Below, one piece after another: positions 37,898 through 49,080 of a stretch of DNA of 64,000 nucleotides; the stretch's first letter is position 1; each line of letters begins with the position of its first letter. This stretch comes from Terricaulis sp. (lineage in GTDB: Bacteria > Pseudomonadota > Alphaproteobacteria > Caulobacterales > Aquidulcibacteraceae), in contig JANPZV010000004.1 in assembly GCA_024707365.1 (NCBI GenBank), forward strand, positions 62,001-126,000. Direction: 5' to 3'. The position numbers and the translations under genes are program-made. A model generated the notes under the pieces. The model searched no databases. It was given only the letters and a program-made list of their open reading frames with translations, and had not been told where the DNA came from.

Positions 37898-39628
37898 TCA
37901 GCCGCCCCACAATTTCTTGCGCAGCGCCGCGTCGGTGGTGGTGAGTAGGCCGGCGCTGGCCAGATCGTCAAAGCGGGCGAGCGCGTTGCGCCGGTGCAGC
38001 TCAGCATCCAGCCCGCCCAGGCTTGCAAGGTGGCTTTCAATCACGGCGCAAAAGCGTTGGCCTGTGGGATCATCAGGCCCGAACAGCCGCGCGGCGAGCG
38101 ATAATTCATCTTCCCATGCGCCGCGCGCGGCGTCGCGATCGCCGCAGGCGCGCGCGGCAAGGCCAAGCCGCTCAAGCACCGTGGCCAGCGCCAGCGCCGC
38201 GTCGCGATTTTCTTGGTCCGCATGCGCGAGCGTCCAGCGCAGGCGCGCGCTTTCGTGGAAAGCCGCGCGCGCCGCGCCCGGATCGTTGTTTGCGAGCACC
38301 GCTTCGCCCAGCTTCACCAGCGCGCCCGCCAGGGCGCGTGCAAAGCGCGGATTTTGCGCATCGCATTGGTACGCGCGGCGGCGAAATTCGGCGGCGCGGG
38401 CAAAGGCGTCGGTGGTTTGCGCAGGCGCGCGCGCAGCTCGCGCCAACTCGCCCAGCCGATCCCAGCAGGCGCCCGCTTCGCCAAGCCAGGCCGCATCCGC
38501 ATCTGGCGCGCGCGCGTACGTATCGGCCCGGCGCAGCGCCAATTCCGCGCTTTCATGCGCGGTGTCGAGCGCGCCGCGGCGCAGGCCGTGATCGGCCTCG
38601 TCCAGCAGCGTATGGATAAGAAAGCGCGCGCCCGCTTCGCCGCCGTGTTCGGCGAGGTGTTCGGCCAGCGCGCGCGCTTGGCGCAAGCTGTCGCCAGCGC
38701 CTGCATCGTCGTTCAGCGCCGCAAGCAGCGCCGCGCGCGTGCGCCAAAGCCCGGCCAGGCCCCAGCGCTCGTCCGCATTGTTGAGCGCGAGGCGAATACG
38801 GGCGTGCAGCGCTTTATCCATCGCCGCGCGTGCGCGGGCGCCATCGCCGCGCGCGTATTCGGCTTCGGCCGCCAGCGCCCATGCATCCGAGAGCGTGGCG
38901 CGCCAGTGCGGCTCGTCTTGTTCGGTTGCGGCGAGCGCCTCAAAGCGGCCGATCGCTTCGCCCAGCCGGCGCAGCGCCGAGGTGGGGCGGCCATCATCCA
39001 GTTCGAGCGCGCCAAGGCGCATTTCCGCATCAGCGATGTCGGCGGCGAGTTCCGGCGGCTCGCCGATCTGCGCGGCGCAGGCGCGCAGCAGCGCCAAAGC
39101 GGCTTCCGCGCCAGCGCGCGCGCGCGCGAAATCACCGGCGCCGGCGTCGAGTTCGGCCAGCCTGCCGCGCGCGCGCGCGTACCAGCGCGAGGCGTCAGGG
39201 TCGCCGCGCGTGCGCGCCAGGATCGCATCCTCGATCTTGAGCACCGTCTCAAAATGCGAACGCGCCGCCGCATTTTCCCCCAACGCGCGAGAAAGCTCGC
39301 CCAGCATGAAGGCTGCGCGCGCCCGCGCGGCTTGGTCCACGCTCGTGGCCAGAACCGCTTCGGCCTCGGTGCGTGCGGCGGCGAAATCGCCCGCCTCGGC
39401 GCTCAGGCGCGCCGCCGCCAGGCGCGGGGCGGGGTCGAGCGGGGAGAGCCGCGCCGCCAGCGCCAGCGCCGCCAGCGCCCGCGCGCCATCGCCCCCGCGC
39501 TCGGCCAGGGCCGCCGCGCGCCGGGCCGCGAGCGCCGCCTCAGGGCCTCCCGCCTTGGCCTCGGCGAGCCAGAGATCGACTTGATCCAGCGCCAAATCTT
39601 GCCCCATTTTCAGCTTCTTCGGCCTCAT
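37898..39628 (-). CDS. TPR-rich cytoplasmic protein
   Basis: The 576-residue protein is almost entirely helical and Ala-rich, with repeated 34-residue-like units (for example ARTEAEAVLATSVDQ, ARSHFETVLKIEDAI, ARAAFHESARLRWTL). This is the tetratricopeptide pattern, a scaffold for protein contacts. There is no signal peptide or membrane helix. The start at 39628 gives MRPKKLKMGQDL; an internal Met at residue 8 is possible. It converges on metY (16 bases apart) and is divergent from lpxC. A specific function cannot be given. Confidence 0.7.
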   Translation of the reverse strand: MRPKKLKMGQDLALDQVDLWLAEAKAGGPEAALAARRAAALAERGGDGARALAALALAARLSPLDPAPRLAAARLSAEAGDFAAARTEAEAVLATSVDQAARARAAFMLGELSRALGENAAARSHFETVLKIEDAILARTRGDPDASRWYARARGRLAELDAGAGDFARARAGAEAALALLRACAAQIGEPPELAADIADAEMRLGALELDDGRPTSALRRLGEAIGRFEALAATEQDEPHWRATLSDAWALAAEAEYARGDGARARAAMDKALHARIRLALNNADERWGLAGLWRTRAALLAALNDDAGAGDSLRQARALAEHLAEHGGEAGARFLIHTLLDEADHGLRRGALDTAHESAELALRRADTYARAPDADAAWLGEAGACWDRLGELARAARAPAQTTDAFARAAEFRRRAYQCDAQNPRFARALAGALVKLGEAVLANNDPGAARAAFHESARLRWTLAHADQENRDAALALATVLERLGLAARACGDRDAARGAWEDELSLAARLFGPDDPTGQRFCAVIESHLASLGGLDAELHRRNALARFDDLASAGLLTTTDAALRKKLWGG

Positions 39629-39716
39629 TCGTTAACCGTCACAAACAGTAACGCAACGTGTGTTGTGCAGTGCGGCGCGGGCTCTTAATCAAAAGCATCG
39701 GGTCGGGGGGCCCAAC

Positions 39717-39736
39717 TTGTCCTAGCGGGGGGACAA
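39717..39736 (+). promoter_or_regulatory. Hairpin enclosing the lpxC ribosome-binding site
   Basis: TTGTCC (39717-39722) pairs with GGACAA (39731-39736) around an eight-base loop, TAGCGGGG. The GGGGGG ribosome-binding stretch is partly in the loop and partly in the right arm, and the GTG start of lpxC follows at 39740. Folding would hide the ribosome site. A TTAACC half-site lies further up (about 39633). Confidence 0.5.
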
Positions 39737-39739
39737 AGG

Positions 39740-40672
39740 GTGGCATCGTTGCGTCGTCAACAAACCATTGCAGGGCCGGCCATGTGCGCGGGCGTCGGTG
39801 TTCACAGCGGGGCGCATGTGCGCATCGTGCTGAGCCCGGCCGCCGCCGATACCGGCATCGTCTTTATCCGCAGCGACGTGCGCGGTGTGGATAACATCAT
39901 TCGCGCGCATGCTGATAGCGTCGGCGATACGCGCAACGCCACCACGCTGCGCAACGAGGCGGGCGTTGAGATCGCCACCATCGAGCACCTGATGTCGGCC
40001 TGCATGGGCCTGGGTGTGGATAACCTGATCGTCGAGGTCGATGGCCCTGAGCTGCCGATCCTGGACGGCTCGTCCGCGCCCTTCGTGCAAGTGCTGCTGA
40101 ACGCCGGCCTCAAAACGCTGACCGCGCCGCAGCGCGTGATCCGCATTCTGGCCCCGGTTGAGGTGCAGATGGGCGCCAAGCGCGCCGCGCTGCTGCCTGC
40201 CGAGGGTTTTGACGGGCTGGAGCTCGACGTGACGATCCGCTTCGCGGACGCCGCCATCGGCGTACAGCGCCGCAGCGTTCAGCTCAGCGCCGAAACCTTC
40301 CTCTCTGATGTTGCCGACGCCCGCACCTTCGGGTTCCTCGCCGATGTCGAGGCCATGCGCGCCGCGGGCCTTGGCCGCGGCGCCTCGATGGACAACACCG
40401 TCGTGGTCGGCGAAGGCCGCGTGCAGAACCCCGAGGGGCTTCGCTTCGATGACGAATTCGTTCGTCACAAGCTGCTCGACGCGGTGGGTGATCTTTCCCT
40501 GGCCGGCGCGCCCATTTGTGGCCGCTTTGTGGCTGACCAGCCTGGCCATGCGCTCAATGCGCTCTTGGTGCGTGCGCTTCTGGATACGCCGGAGGCGTGG
40601 CGCTGGGAGATCGATACCGCGGCCGAAACGGGCCGCGGCGCGTTGCCGGTTCTCGCGGCGGCCGCAGGCTAG
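39740..40672 (+). CDS. lpxC: UDP-3-O-acyl-N-acetylglucosamine deacetylase LpxC
   Basis: The 310-residue zinc amidase performs the committed step of lipid A synthesis. The family pattern is clear: QQTIAGPAMCAGVGVHSG at the start, TIEHLMSA with the first zinc histidine, HKLLDAVGDLSLAG with further ligands, and PGHALNALLVRAL with the catalytic histidine. GTG start at 39740, downstream of the hairpin. The frame is intact. It is followed by bamD and ligA, a familiar alphaproteobacterial order. Confidence 0.95.
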   Translation: MASLRRQQTIAGPAMCAGVGVHSGAHVRIVLSPAAADTGIVFIRSDVRGVDNIIRAHADSVGDTRNATTLRNEAGVEIATIEHLMSACMGLGVDNLIVEVDGPELPILDGSSAPFVQVLLNAGLKTLTAPQRVIRILAPVEVQMGAKRAALLPAEGFDGLELDVTIRFADAAIGVQRRSVQLSAETFLSDVADARTFGFLADVEAMRAAGLGRGASMDNTVVVGEGRVQNPEGLRFDDEFVRHKLLDAVGDLSLAGAPICGRFVADQPGHALNALLVRALLDTPEAWRWEIDTAAETGRGALPVLAAAAG

Positions 40673-40786
40673 AGTTTCAGTCTCCGCAACAGCCGCTGGC
40701 GCTTTGCCAAGGCTCCCACTTCCTGTATCAGCGGGTTCGCCGCGCGCTTTGGCGCGCCCGTGAAATTCGCCGCAAGAGGCTAGGTG

Positions 40787-43999
<3,213 letters not shown>

Positions 44000-44040
44000 C
44001 CCGTTGAGCCAGGGCTCCGGCGCAGATACAGTGCCAGCCC

Positions 44041-44451
44041 ATGTCTTATGTCAAAAGCGCGCTCGCCCATGACGAGACCATCCAGGCGGTGGCGCGCGTG
44101 CATTGGATTTTGTGGGTGCGCGCCTGGCTTTCGTTGCTGATCCTGGGCTGGTTCCTGATCGGCATCTATCTGTTCTTTCGGGATGTTTTCTTTCTCGTCA
44201 GCACCGAACTCGCGCTCACCAATCGGCGGCTCATCTATAAGACCGGGCTCCTGCATCGCCGCACCTCCGATCTCGTGCTCAACAGCATCGAGACCGTGCG
44301 CATCAGCCAGGATTTCTGGGGCCAGCTCTTCGCTTATGGCCGCGTGCAAGTGTTCGGCACCGGCTCGGAGGTGTGGACGACGCCCCTGATCAGCAATCCC
44401 GTCCGCTTTCGCCGCGCCATCGCCGAGGCGAGCCCCAGCGCGCACGATTAA
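44041..44451 (+). CDS. PH-domain membrane protein (YdbT/bPH2-like)
   Basis: The 136-residue protein has two close hydrophobic stretches (about residues 22-55) after a short N-terminus. Then comes a bacterial PH domain: TELALTNRRLIYKTG, RRTSDLVLNSIETVRISQ and GRVQVFGTGSEVWTTPL. These proteins sit in the inner membrane with the PH domain in the cytoplasm; the role is not established. The ATG at 44041 follows ligA by 41 bases. Confidence 0.8.
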   Translation: MSYVKSALAHDETIQAVARVHWILWVRAWLSLLILGWFLIGIYLFFRDVFFLVSTELALTNRRLIYKTGLLHRRTSDLVLNSIETVRISQDFWGQLFAYGRVQVFGTGSEVWTTPLISNPVRFRRAIAEASPSAHD

Positions 44452-44526
44452 AGCAACGTGCGTTAAATCGGATGCACCGCGTTCCCTCCTCGCCAGGGAA
44501 GCTCCGCGAAAGCCTTAAATCATTCT

Positions 44527-44658
44527 CCACCCATCCCCGGATTGGCGCGCAGCGCCAAGTCCGGGGCCTATGAACACAGGCGTTTGTGGGTGAAATTGCT
44601 CTGTTGGTGTTCATGGGTCCCGGGCCCGCCGCTCTCGCGGCGTCCCGGGAATGGGTGG
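44527..44658. repeat. Palindromic repeat family B, full copy
   Basis: The 132-base nested palindrome starts CCACCCAT and ends ATGGGTGG. Each half contains its own GC-rich hairpin, then ATGAACAC (44570-44577) pairs with GTGTTCAT (44607-44614) across a loop. The result is a cloverleaf-like fold. It overlaps the 3' end of the NTF2-like gene. A partial relative lies at 60464-60520. Confidence 0.8.
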
Positions 44659-45032
44659 GGAGGCTGTGTCGCGGAGGTCGCCTTAAGAGGAGGCAAGCGC
44701 ACGCCGCGCTCCCACACGCCCACGCGGGCAAAGCGCGTGTCGATATCCAGCCGCACAATCTCATGCTCAAACTGCAGCGCGGTGGCCGCCAGCGAGGTGT
44801 AAACCCGCGGCGCGCGGTTCGCCGCGCCGGTGTCGAGGTGATAATAGCCGGGGCTCGCATCGATCGCGCCGGGCGCATAGAGCGCGTAAACGCGCCCGTC
44901 ATCGCCCGCGCGCTGCTGCTCATACCAGCGATCGATCAAAGCGCCGATCGCGGCCTCGTCGCCATTCGCCCGCGCCACGCTGGCGCAGCCGATGAGCGCC
45001 AGCGCCAAAGCCATCGTCGCCAGAATGCGCAT
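44568..45032 (-). CDS. Secreted NTF2/SnoaL-like protein, C-terminus encoded by a repeat
   Basis: The protein has 154 residues and a signal peptide with a lipobox-like LIGCAS end (Cys near residue 16). The middle shows EAAIGALIDRWYEQQ, GDDGRVYALYAPGAID and VYTSLAATALQFEHEI, a pattern typical of the NTF2/SnoaL fold. From about residue 110 the reading frame passes into the family B repeat, ending QSNFTHKRLCS, and is unlikely to be native sequence. GGGAGGAG precedes the ATG at 45032. The natural stop may have been lost by insertion or by an indel. Confidence 0.6.
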   Translation of the reverse strand: MRILATMALALALIGCASVARANGDEAAIGALIDRWYEQQRAGDDGRVYALYAPGAIDASPGYYHLDTGAANRAPRVYTSLAATALQFEHEIVRLDIDTRFARVGVWERGVRLPPLKATSATQPPHPFPGRRESGGPGTHEHQQSNFTHKRLCS

Positions 45033-45084
45033 GCTTTCTCCTCCCGCCGCAGCGTGCGGCGAAGGAGGGTGGGCGATCAAGCCG

Positions 45085-46896
45085 TTAAATCGGCTTTGTC
45101 GCCGCTTCGAGCCACGCTTTGGCTTCGCCATCCAGCAGCGGGCCAGTCTTTTGCCAAACCTCGGCGTGATAGGCGTTCAGCCATGCAAGCTCATCTTTCG
45201 TCAGCAGCGGCTTGAGGATGAGATCGCGCGCGATCGGCGCCATGGTCAGCGTCTCAAAGCCCAGCATCGGCCGCTCCCCGCCTTCGATCGGCGCGGCGGG
45301 CGTGACCACTTGCAGGTTCTCGATGCGGATGCCGTAGGCGCCGGTTTTGTAATAGCCGGGCTCGTTGGAGACGATCATGCCCGGCTCAAGCGGCTGGGTG
45401 TTCACGAATTTGGCGATCCTGTGCGGCCCCTCATGCACGCCGAGATAAGAGCCAACGCCATGGCCTGTGCCATGATCGTAGTCGAGCCCGCCCTCCCACA
45501 AACTCATGCGCGCCAGCGCATCGAGCTGATGGCCGGTCGTGCCCTTGGGAAAGCGCACGCGGGCGAGGGCGATATGGCCCTTGAGCACGCGAGTGAAGCG
45601 ATCCTTCATTTCTTTGGTTGGCCGGCCGATCGCCACGGTGCGGGTGATGTCTGTCGTGCCATCGAGATATTGCCCGCCGCTATCGATCAGGAACAGCGAG
45701 CCGCGCCCGAGCTTGCGATTGGTTTTCTTCGAGACGCGATAGTGCACGATCGCCCCGTTCGGCCCCGCGCCGGAGATGGAGTCGAACGAAAGATCCTTAA
45801 GCTGCCCCGTCGCCTGGCGGAATTCTTCCAGCTTCTGGCAGGCTTCGATCTCCGTCACCTTGCCGCTTTGTGCGGTGGTCGCCAGCCAATGCAGATAGCG
45901 CGCGATCGCCGCGCCATCGCGGATATGCGCTTGGCGCGAGCCTTCCACCTCCGCCGCGTTCTTGCACGCGCGCGGCAACACCACAGGATCTTGCCCGCGC
46001 ACGATCTCAGCGCCCGCGCCTTTCAGCGTTTCAAAATACCAGGCGCTCGCGCTCGAAGGATCGAGCTTCACGCGCTTGCCCGAAAGCGCGGCCAAAGCCG
46101 GCTGCAAATCGCTGCTGGGCCGCACGGAAACCTCGTTGCCCAGCCATTGCTTCAACTCAGGTGAGACTTTCTCATCCGCGAGAAAGAGATCGGCGCCGCC
46201 ATCGCTTTTTAAAATCGCTTCACCCAGCGGCAGCGGCGTGCGCGCCACGTCCCCGCCGCGAATGTTGAACAACCACGCCAGCGAAGCGGGGGAGGTGATC
46301 ACCGCCGCATCCGCGCCATCGCTTTTGAGCCCTTCGCCAAGGCGCTGGCGTTTGGAAGCAGCGCTCTCGCCCGCATAACGCTCCGCGTGCGGCTCCACTT
46401 TCGCGGAGGGCACAGCCGGGCGATCATCCCAAATCGTATCGATCAGATTGCGCGACACCGGCACAAGCACTGCGCCCGCCGCATCCGCCGCCGCGCGCAA
46501 GCGCTCCAAGCTGTCAGGCGAGTGCAGCTTCGGATCATAGCCGATCTTGGCGCCCTTGGCCGCGCGCTCGCGGATATAGGCCGCCGGCCCGCCATCGACG
46601 AGATCGCGGTAGGCGAACAATTTCTCATCCACCTGCGCCCGCACTTGCAGCGTATAGCGCCCATCCACGAACACCGCCGCCTCGTCCGCCAGCACCACGG
46701 CCGCGCCGGCCGAGCCGGTAAAGCCCGTCAGCCATGCCAGCCGGTCATAGGCGGGCGGCACGTATTCGTTTTGCCACTCGTCTTCATGTGGGGCGATAAA
46801 GCCATCGAGGCCCGCCTGCTTCAGCGCCTTGCGCAAGCGCGGCAGGTGTTTGCGGCCAAGGGCGGGCCCGCCGGGCTCATCATAGGTTTGGAACAC
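45085..46896 (-). CDS. Xaa-Pro aminopeptidase (aminopeptidase P, M24B)
   Basis: The 603-residue enzyme removes N-terminal residues that precede proline. It has two creatinase-like N-terminal domains and the pita-bread catalytic domain. The metal ligands are visible: the two aspartates in DSGGQYLDGTTDITRT, the histidine in HGVGSYLGVHEGP, and glutamates in NEPGYYK and RIENL. The extra domain makes it the long, eukaryote-like PepP form. There is no signal peptide. The frame is intact. Confidence 0.93.
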   Translation of the reverse strand: MFQTYDEPGGPALGRKHLPRLRKALKQAGLDGFIAPHEDEWQNEYVPPAYDRLAWLTGFTGSAGAAVVLADEAAVFVDGRYTLQVRAQVDEKLFAYRDLVDGGPAAYIRERAAKGAKIGYDPKLHSPDSLERLRAAADAAGAVLVPVSRNLIDTIWDDRPAVPSAKVEPHAERYAGESAASKRQRLGEGLKSDGADAAVITSPASLAWLFNIRGGDVARTPLPLGEAILKSDGGADLFLADEKVSPELKQWLGNEVSVRPSSDLQPALAALSGKRVKLDPSSASAWYFETLKGAGAEIVRGQDPVVLPRACKNAAEVEGSRQAHIRDGAAIARYLHWLATTAQSGKVTEIEACQKLEEFRQATGQLKDLSFDSISGAGPNGAIVHYRVSKKTNRKLGRGSLFLIDSGGQYLDGTTDITRTVAIGRPTKEMKDRFTRVLKGHIALARVRFPKGTTGHQLDALARMSLWEGGLDYDHGTGHGVGSYLGVHEGPHRIAKFVNTQPLEPGMIVSNEPGYYKTGAYGIRIENLQVVTPAAPIEGGERPMLGFETLTMAPIARDLILKPLLTKDELAWLNAYHAEVWQKTGPLLDGEAKAWLEAATKPI

Positions 46897-46993
46897 GGAA
46901 TAATCCTCACGCTTCAGCGCCGGTTCAGCTGTCTGAGTCTAGGCCTTTCCGACGCCCGTTTTAAGGGCCCCGCGCCGCCGTATCGGGGAGAAT

Positions 46994-47434
46994 ATGCGCC
47001 CAAGCCGCGCCATCGCCGCCATTTTCGCCCTTGCGCTTGGGCTCGCGCCGGCCGCCTTCGGCCAAGCGCCGCCGCCCGAGGCGAGCGCGCGGGCTATGGT
47101 CCCGGCGCTGAACGCCCACACATTGGCGCTGAGCGAGGAGGGCTATGCGCTTGCCGCCGGGCCGATCACCGGCGCGTTTGCGCGCGGCGGCGGCGAAAGC
47201 GTATCGATCCGGCTCTGGGCGGGGCAGGATTATCGGATCGCCGGTGTCTGCGATGAGGCGTGCAGCGGCCTTGTGCTGCGCCTGCGCGATCCTTCTGGCG
47301 CATTGATCGCTGAAACCAGGGGCGCGCCGCTGCAAGTGCGCCCCACTGTCACCGGCCGGCACGAAATCGAAGCGCGCGCCGCGCGGTGCACGCAGGCGCA
47401 ATGCTGGTTTGCGGTGAACGTCTATGCGCGCTGA
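46994..47434 (+). CDS. Secreted hypothetical protein
   Basis: The 146-residue protein has a signal peptide (AAIFALALGLAPAAFG, cleavage near FGQA). The mature part has DYRIAGVCDEACSGLVLRLR with two cysteines, DPSGALIAETRG and a third and fourth Cys in RCTQAQCWF. The pattern of short beta strands suggests a small beta-sandwich held by two disulfides. No family is recognised. It converges on prmA with one base between stops. Confidence 0.65.
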   Translation: MRPSRAIAAIFALALGLAPAAFGQAPPPEASARAMVPALNAHTLALSEEGYALAAGPITGAFARGGGESVSIRLWAGQDYRIAGVCDEACSGLVLRLRDPSGALIAETRGAPLQVRPTVTGRHEIEARAARCTQAQCWFAVNVYAR

Positions 47435-47435
47435 T

Positions 47436-48284
47436 CTAAAGCGGCTTGCGCCACACCAGCGTCATCCACGCTTCGCGCGGAATTTGCCGCTCGAGCACCA
47501 GCCCGCGCGACGCGTAAGCTTCACGCACCAGCGGCGCTTGCGAACGCAAGAGGCCCGAGAGGATCAGCGTCCCGCCGCGCGCAACGGTGGGAACCAGCTT
47601 GGGCGCGAGCTTGATCAGCGGGCGCATCAGAATATTGGCGAATACGAGATCGAATGTTTGCCCCGCGATATAGCGCGCGCCATCGCCGGCGATCACGCGC
47701 ACGCGCTGGGCGAGGCGGTTTTGCTTGGCGTTGATTTCCGCGATGGCGGCGGCGCGCGCGTCGATCTCGATCGCCAGCGCGCTTGCGCCTTGGCTTGCGG
47801 CGGCCAGCGCCAGCACGCCCGAGCCCGCGCCCACATCCAGCACGCGCTTCACGCGGCGTTTGCGCAAAATCCCCTCCAGCGCCATCAGGCAGCCCCATGT
47901 GGTGCCGTGATGGCCGGTGCCGAACGCTTCGCTGGCTTCGATCCAGATTTTCTTGCGCCCGTTATGCTCATTGGCCAGCGCATGCGCGCCCGCCACGATA
48001 AAGCGCCCCGCGCGCACCGCCGGCAGCCCTTCGAGCGCCATCGCCACCCAATCTGCAGGCGCGACATCTTTTTGCGTCAGATGCAGGCTGGGCGCGGCCG
48101 CGCCGACGATCGCTTCGGCGCTCAGCGCGTCCTGCTCGGTCGGCACATACACTTCCAGGCGAAACTTGTTCGGGCTTTCCTCAAACCAACTCACCGCATC
48201 GGCGGGCGAGGGATCGTGGCGATCCAATTCCGCGGCGGCGGCTTTGATATCGGCCAAGGGACCAAGGGCGGTGAGCAAAATCAT
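47436..48284 (-). CDS. prmA: Ribosomal protein L11 methyltransferase PrmA
   Basis: The 282-residue SAM enzyme trimethylates L11. The N-terminal substrate domain is followed by EASEAFGTGHHGTTWGCL, the family signature. The SAM loop is VLDVGAGSGVLALAAA, and FANILMRPLIKLAPKL corresponds to the N-[IL]-containing motif IV. The length is normal and the frame intact. ATG at 48284. Confidence 0.93.
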   Translation of the reverse strand: MILLTALGPLADIKAAAAELDRHDPSPADAVSWFEESPNKFRLEVYVPTEQDALSAEAIVGAAAPSLHLTQKDVAPADWVAMALEGLPAVRAGRFIVAGAHALANEHNGRKKIWIEASEAFGTGHHGTTWGCLMALEGILRKRRVKRVLDVGAGSGVLALAAASQGASALAIEIDARAAAIAEINAKQNRLAQRVRVIAGDGARYIAGQTFDLVFANILMRPLIKLAPKLVPTVARGGTLILSGLLRSQAPLVREAYASRGLVLERQIPREAWMTLVWRKPL

Positions 48285-48367
48285 GGCGCGGGCTTAAAGC
48301 GCGCGCGCGGGTTTGTCACCGCCCCGCACGGTTGGCGCCGGGGCTGCCGGCGCCTAAGGTCGCGCCC

Positions 48368-48757
48368 ATGAAACGGGTAGGTTTGGTTTTCGCCAGCATC
48401 GGCACCGCCGCCTTGCTGGCCGCAGGCATCGCCGGTGTGGCCGCGCTCGCCACCGGCGAGGGCGCATCGCCGGCGCAGGCGGAGGCCGGCGCGAGCGGCC
48501 CCGGCGGCGCGATGGCCGCGCAAGGGCTGAGCAATGGCGCGGCGGAACAAGCGGCCCCGCCTTCCCGCGCCGGGGCGCAGCGTTGGGGCGTGTTCTCAGT
48601 GCTTGTCGGCGATGATGAAACCCGCGCCCGCCGCGCGGACGAGCAGCGCGAAGCCGCCGAAACCCGCGCCCGCGAAACCACGCGCCGCAACACCGCCGCC
48701 GTCCGCGCTGTCTCACGCGACGGTGATGACGACGACGACGATGATGATGACGATTAG
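48368..48757 (+). CDS. Secreted or anchored protein with a poly-aspartate tail
   Basis: The 129-residue product begins with one hydrophobic segment (about residues 5-25) that is either a signal peptide or an anchor. An Ala/Gly/Pro-rich part follows, then an Arg/Glu-rich helix (TRARRADEQREAAETRAR). The last eleven residues are GDDDDDDDDDD, encoded by mixed GAC and GAT codons. Such an acidic tail could bind calcium or basic partners. No family is recognised. Confidence 0.55.
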   Translation: MKRVGLVFASIGTAALLAAGIAGVAALATGEGASPAQAEAGASGPGGAMAAQGLSNGAAEQAAPPSRAGAQRWGVFSVLVGDDETRARRADEQREAAETRARETTRRNTAAVRAVSRDGDDDDDDDDDD

Positions 48758-48808
48758 CCGTCACGCCAATGGGTGGCGCGGCGCCATGCGCAGCCTTATA
48801 CTGCCCTT

Positions 48809-49033
48809 ATGAGCAAACTTGACATGATCCTTGAGCGCGTCCGCCAATTGCCGCAGGAGCGTCAGGACGCCATCGCCGCGGAAATGGAATTTCTGCTGGA
48901 TCACGACCCCGGCGCGGGGCTTCTGACGCCGGAGCAAGAAGCCGAATTGGTGCGGCGGCTCGCCGAGCCCGATAAGCAATATCTATCGCACCAGGACGTG
49001 CATGCCTACTTCGCGGCGAAGTACGGGCAATGA
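48809..49033 (+). CDS. Antitoxin-like protein (RelB/ParD-type), orphan
   Basis: The 74-residue protein has LERVRQLPQERQDAIAAEMEF, the helical start seen in many addiction-module antitoxins, and a C-terminal LVRRLAEPDKQYLSHQDV stretch that would wrap the toxin. Its TGA overlaps an ATG (ATGA) that opens a 16-codon remnant of a ParE-like toxin. The toxin is therefore missing and the antitoxin seems to be an orphan. Confidence 0.65.
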   Translation: MSKLDMILERVRQLPQERQDAIAAEMEFLLDHDPGAGLLTPEQEAELVRRLAEPDKQYLSHQDVHAYFAAKYGQ

Positions 49034-49080
49034 AAATTGAATGGTCGCTCGCCGCCGTGCGCAGGATAGATAAGCCCTAA
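49030..49080 (+). pseudogene. Truncated ParE/RelE-type toxin remnant
   Basis: The ATG overlaps the antitoxin stop, as in intact modules. The 16 codons (MKIEWSLAAVRRIDKP) match the first strand and helix of ParE toxins, then hit TAA. The uvrD stop lies within the same bases, so the rest of the toxin gene is absent rather than shifted. Confidence 0.6.

Noticed and set aside
38213-39688. 491-codon plus-strand open frame opposite the TPR protein
   Set aside because: It is Arg/Ala-rich without domains, while the minus strand shows regular helical repeats.
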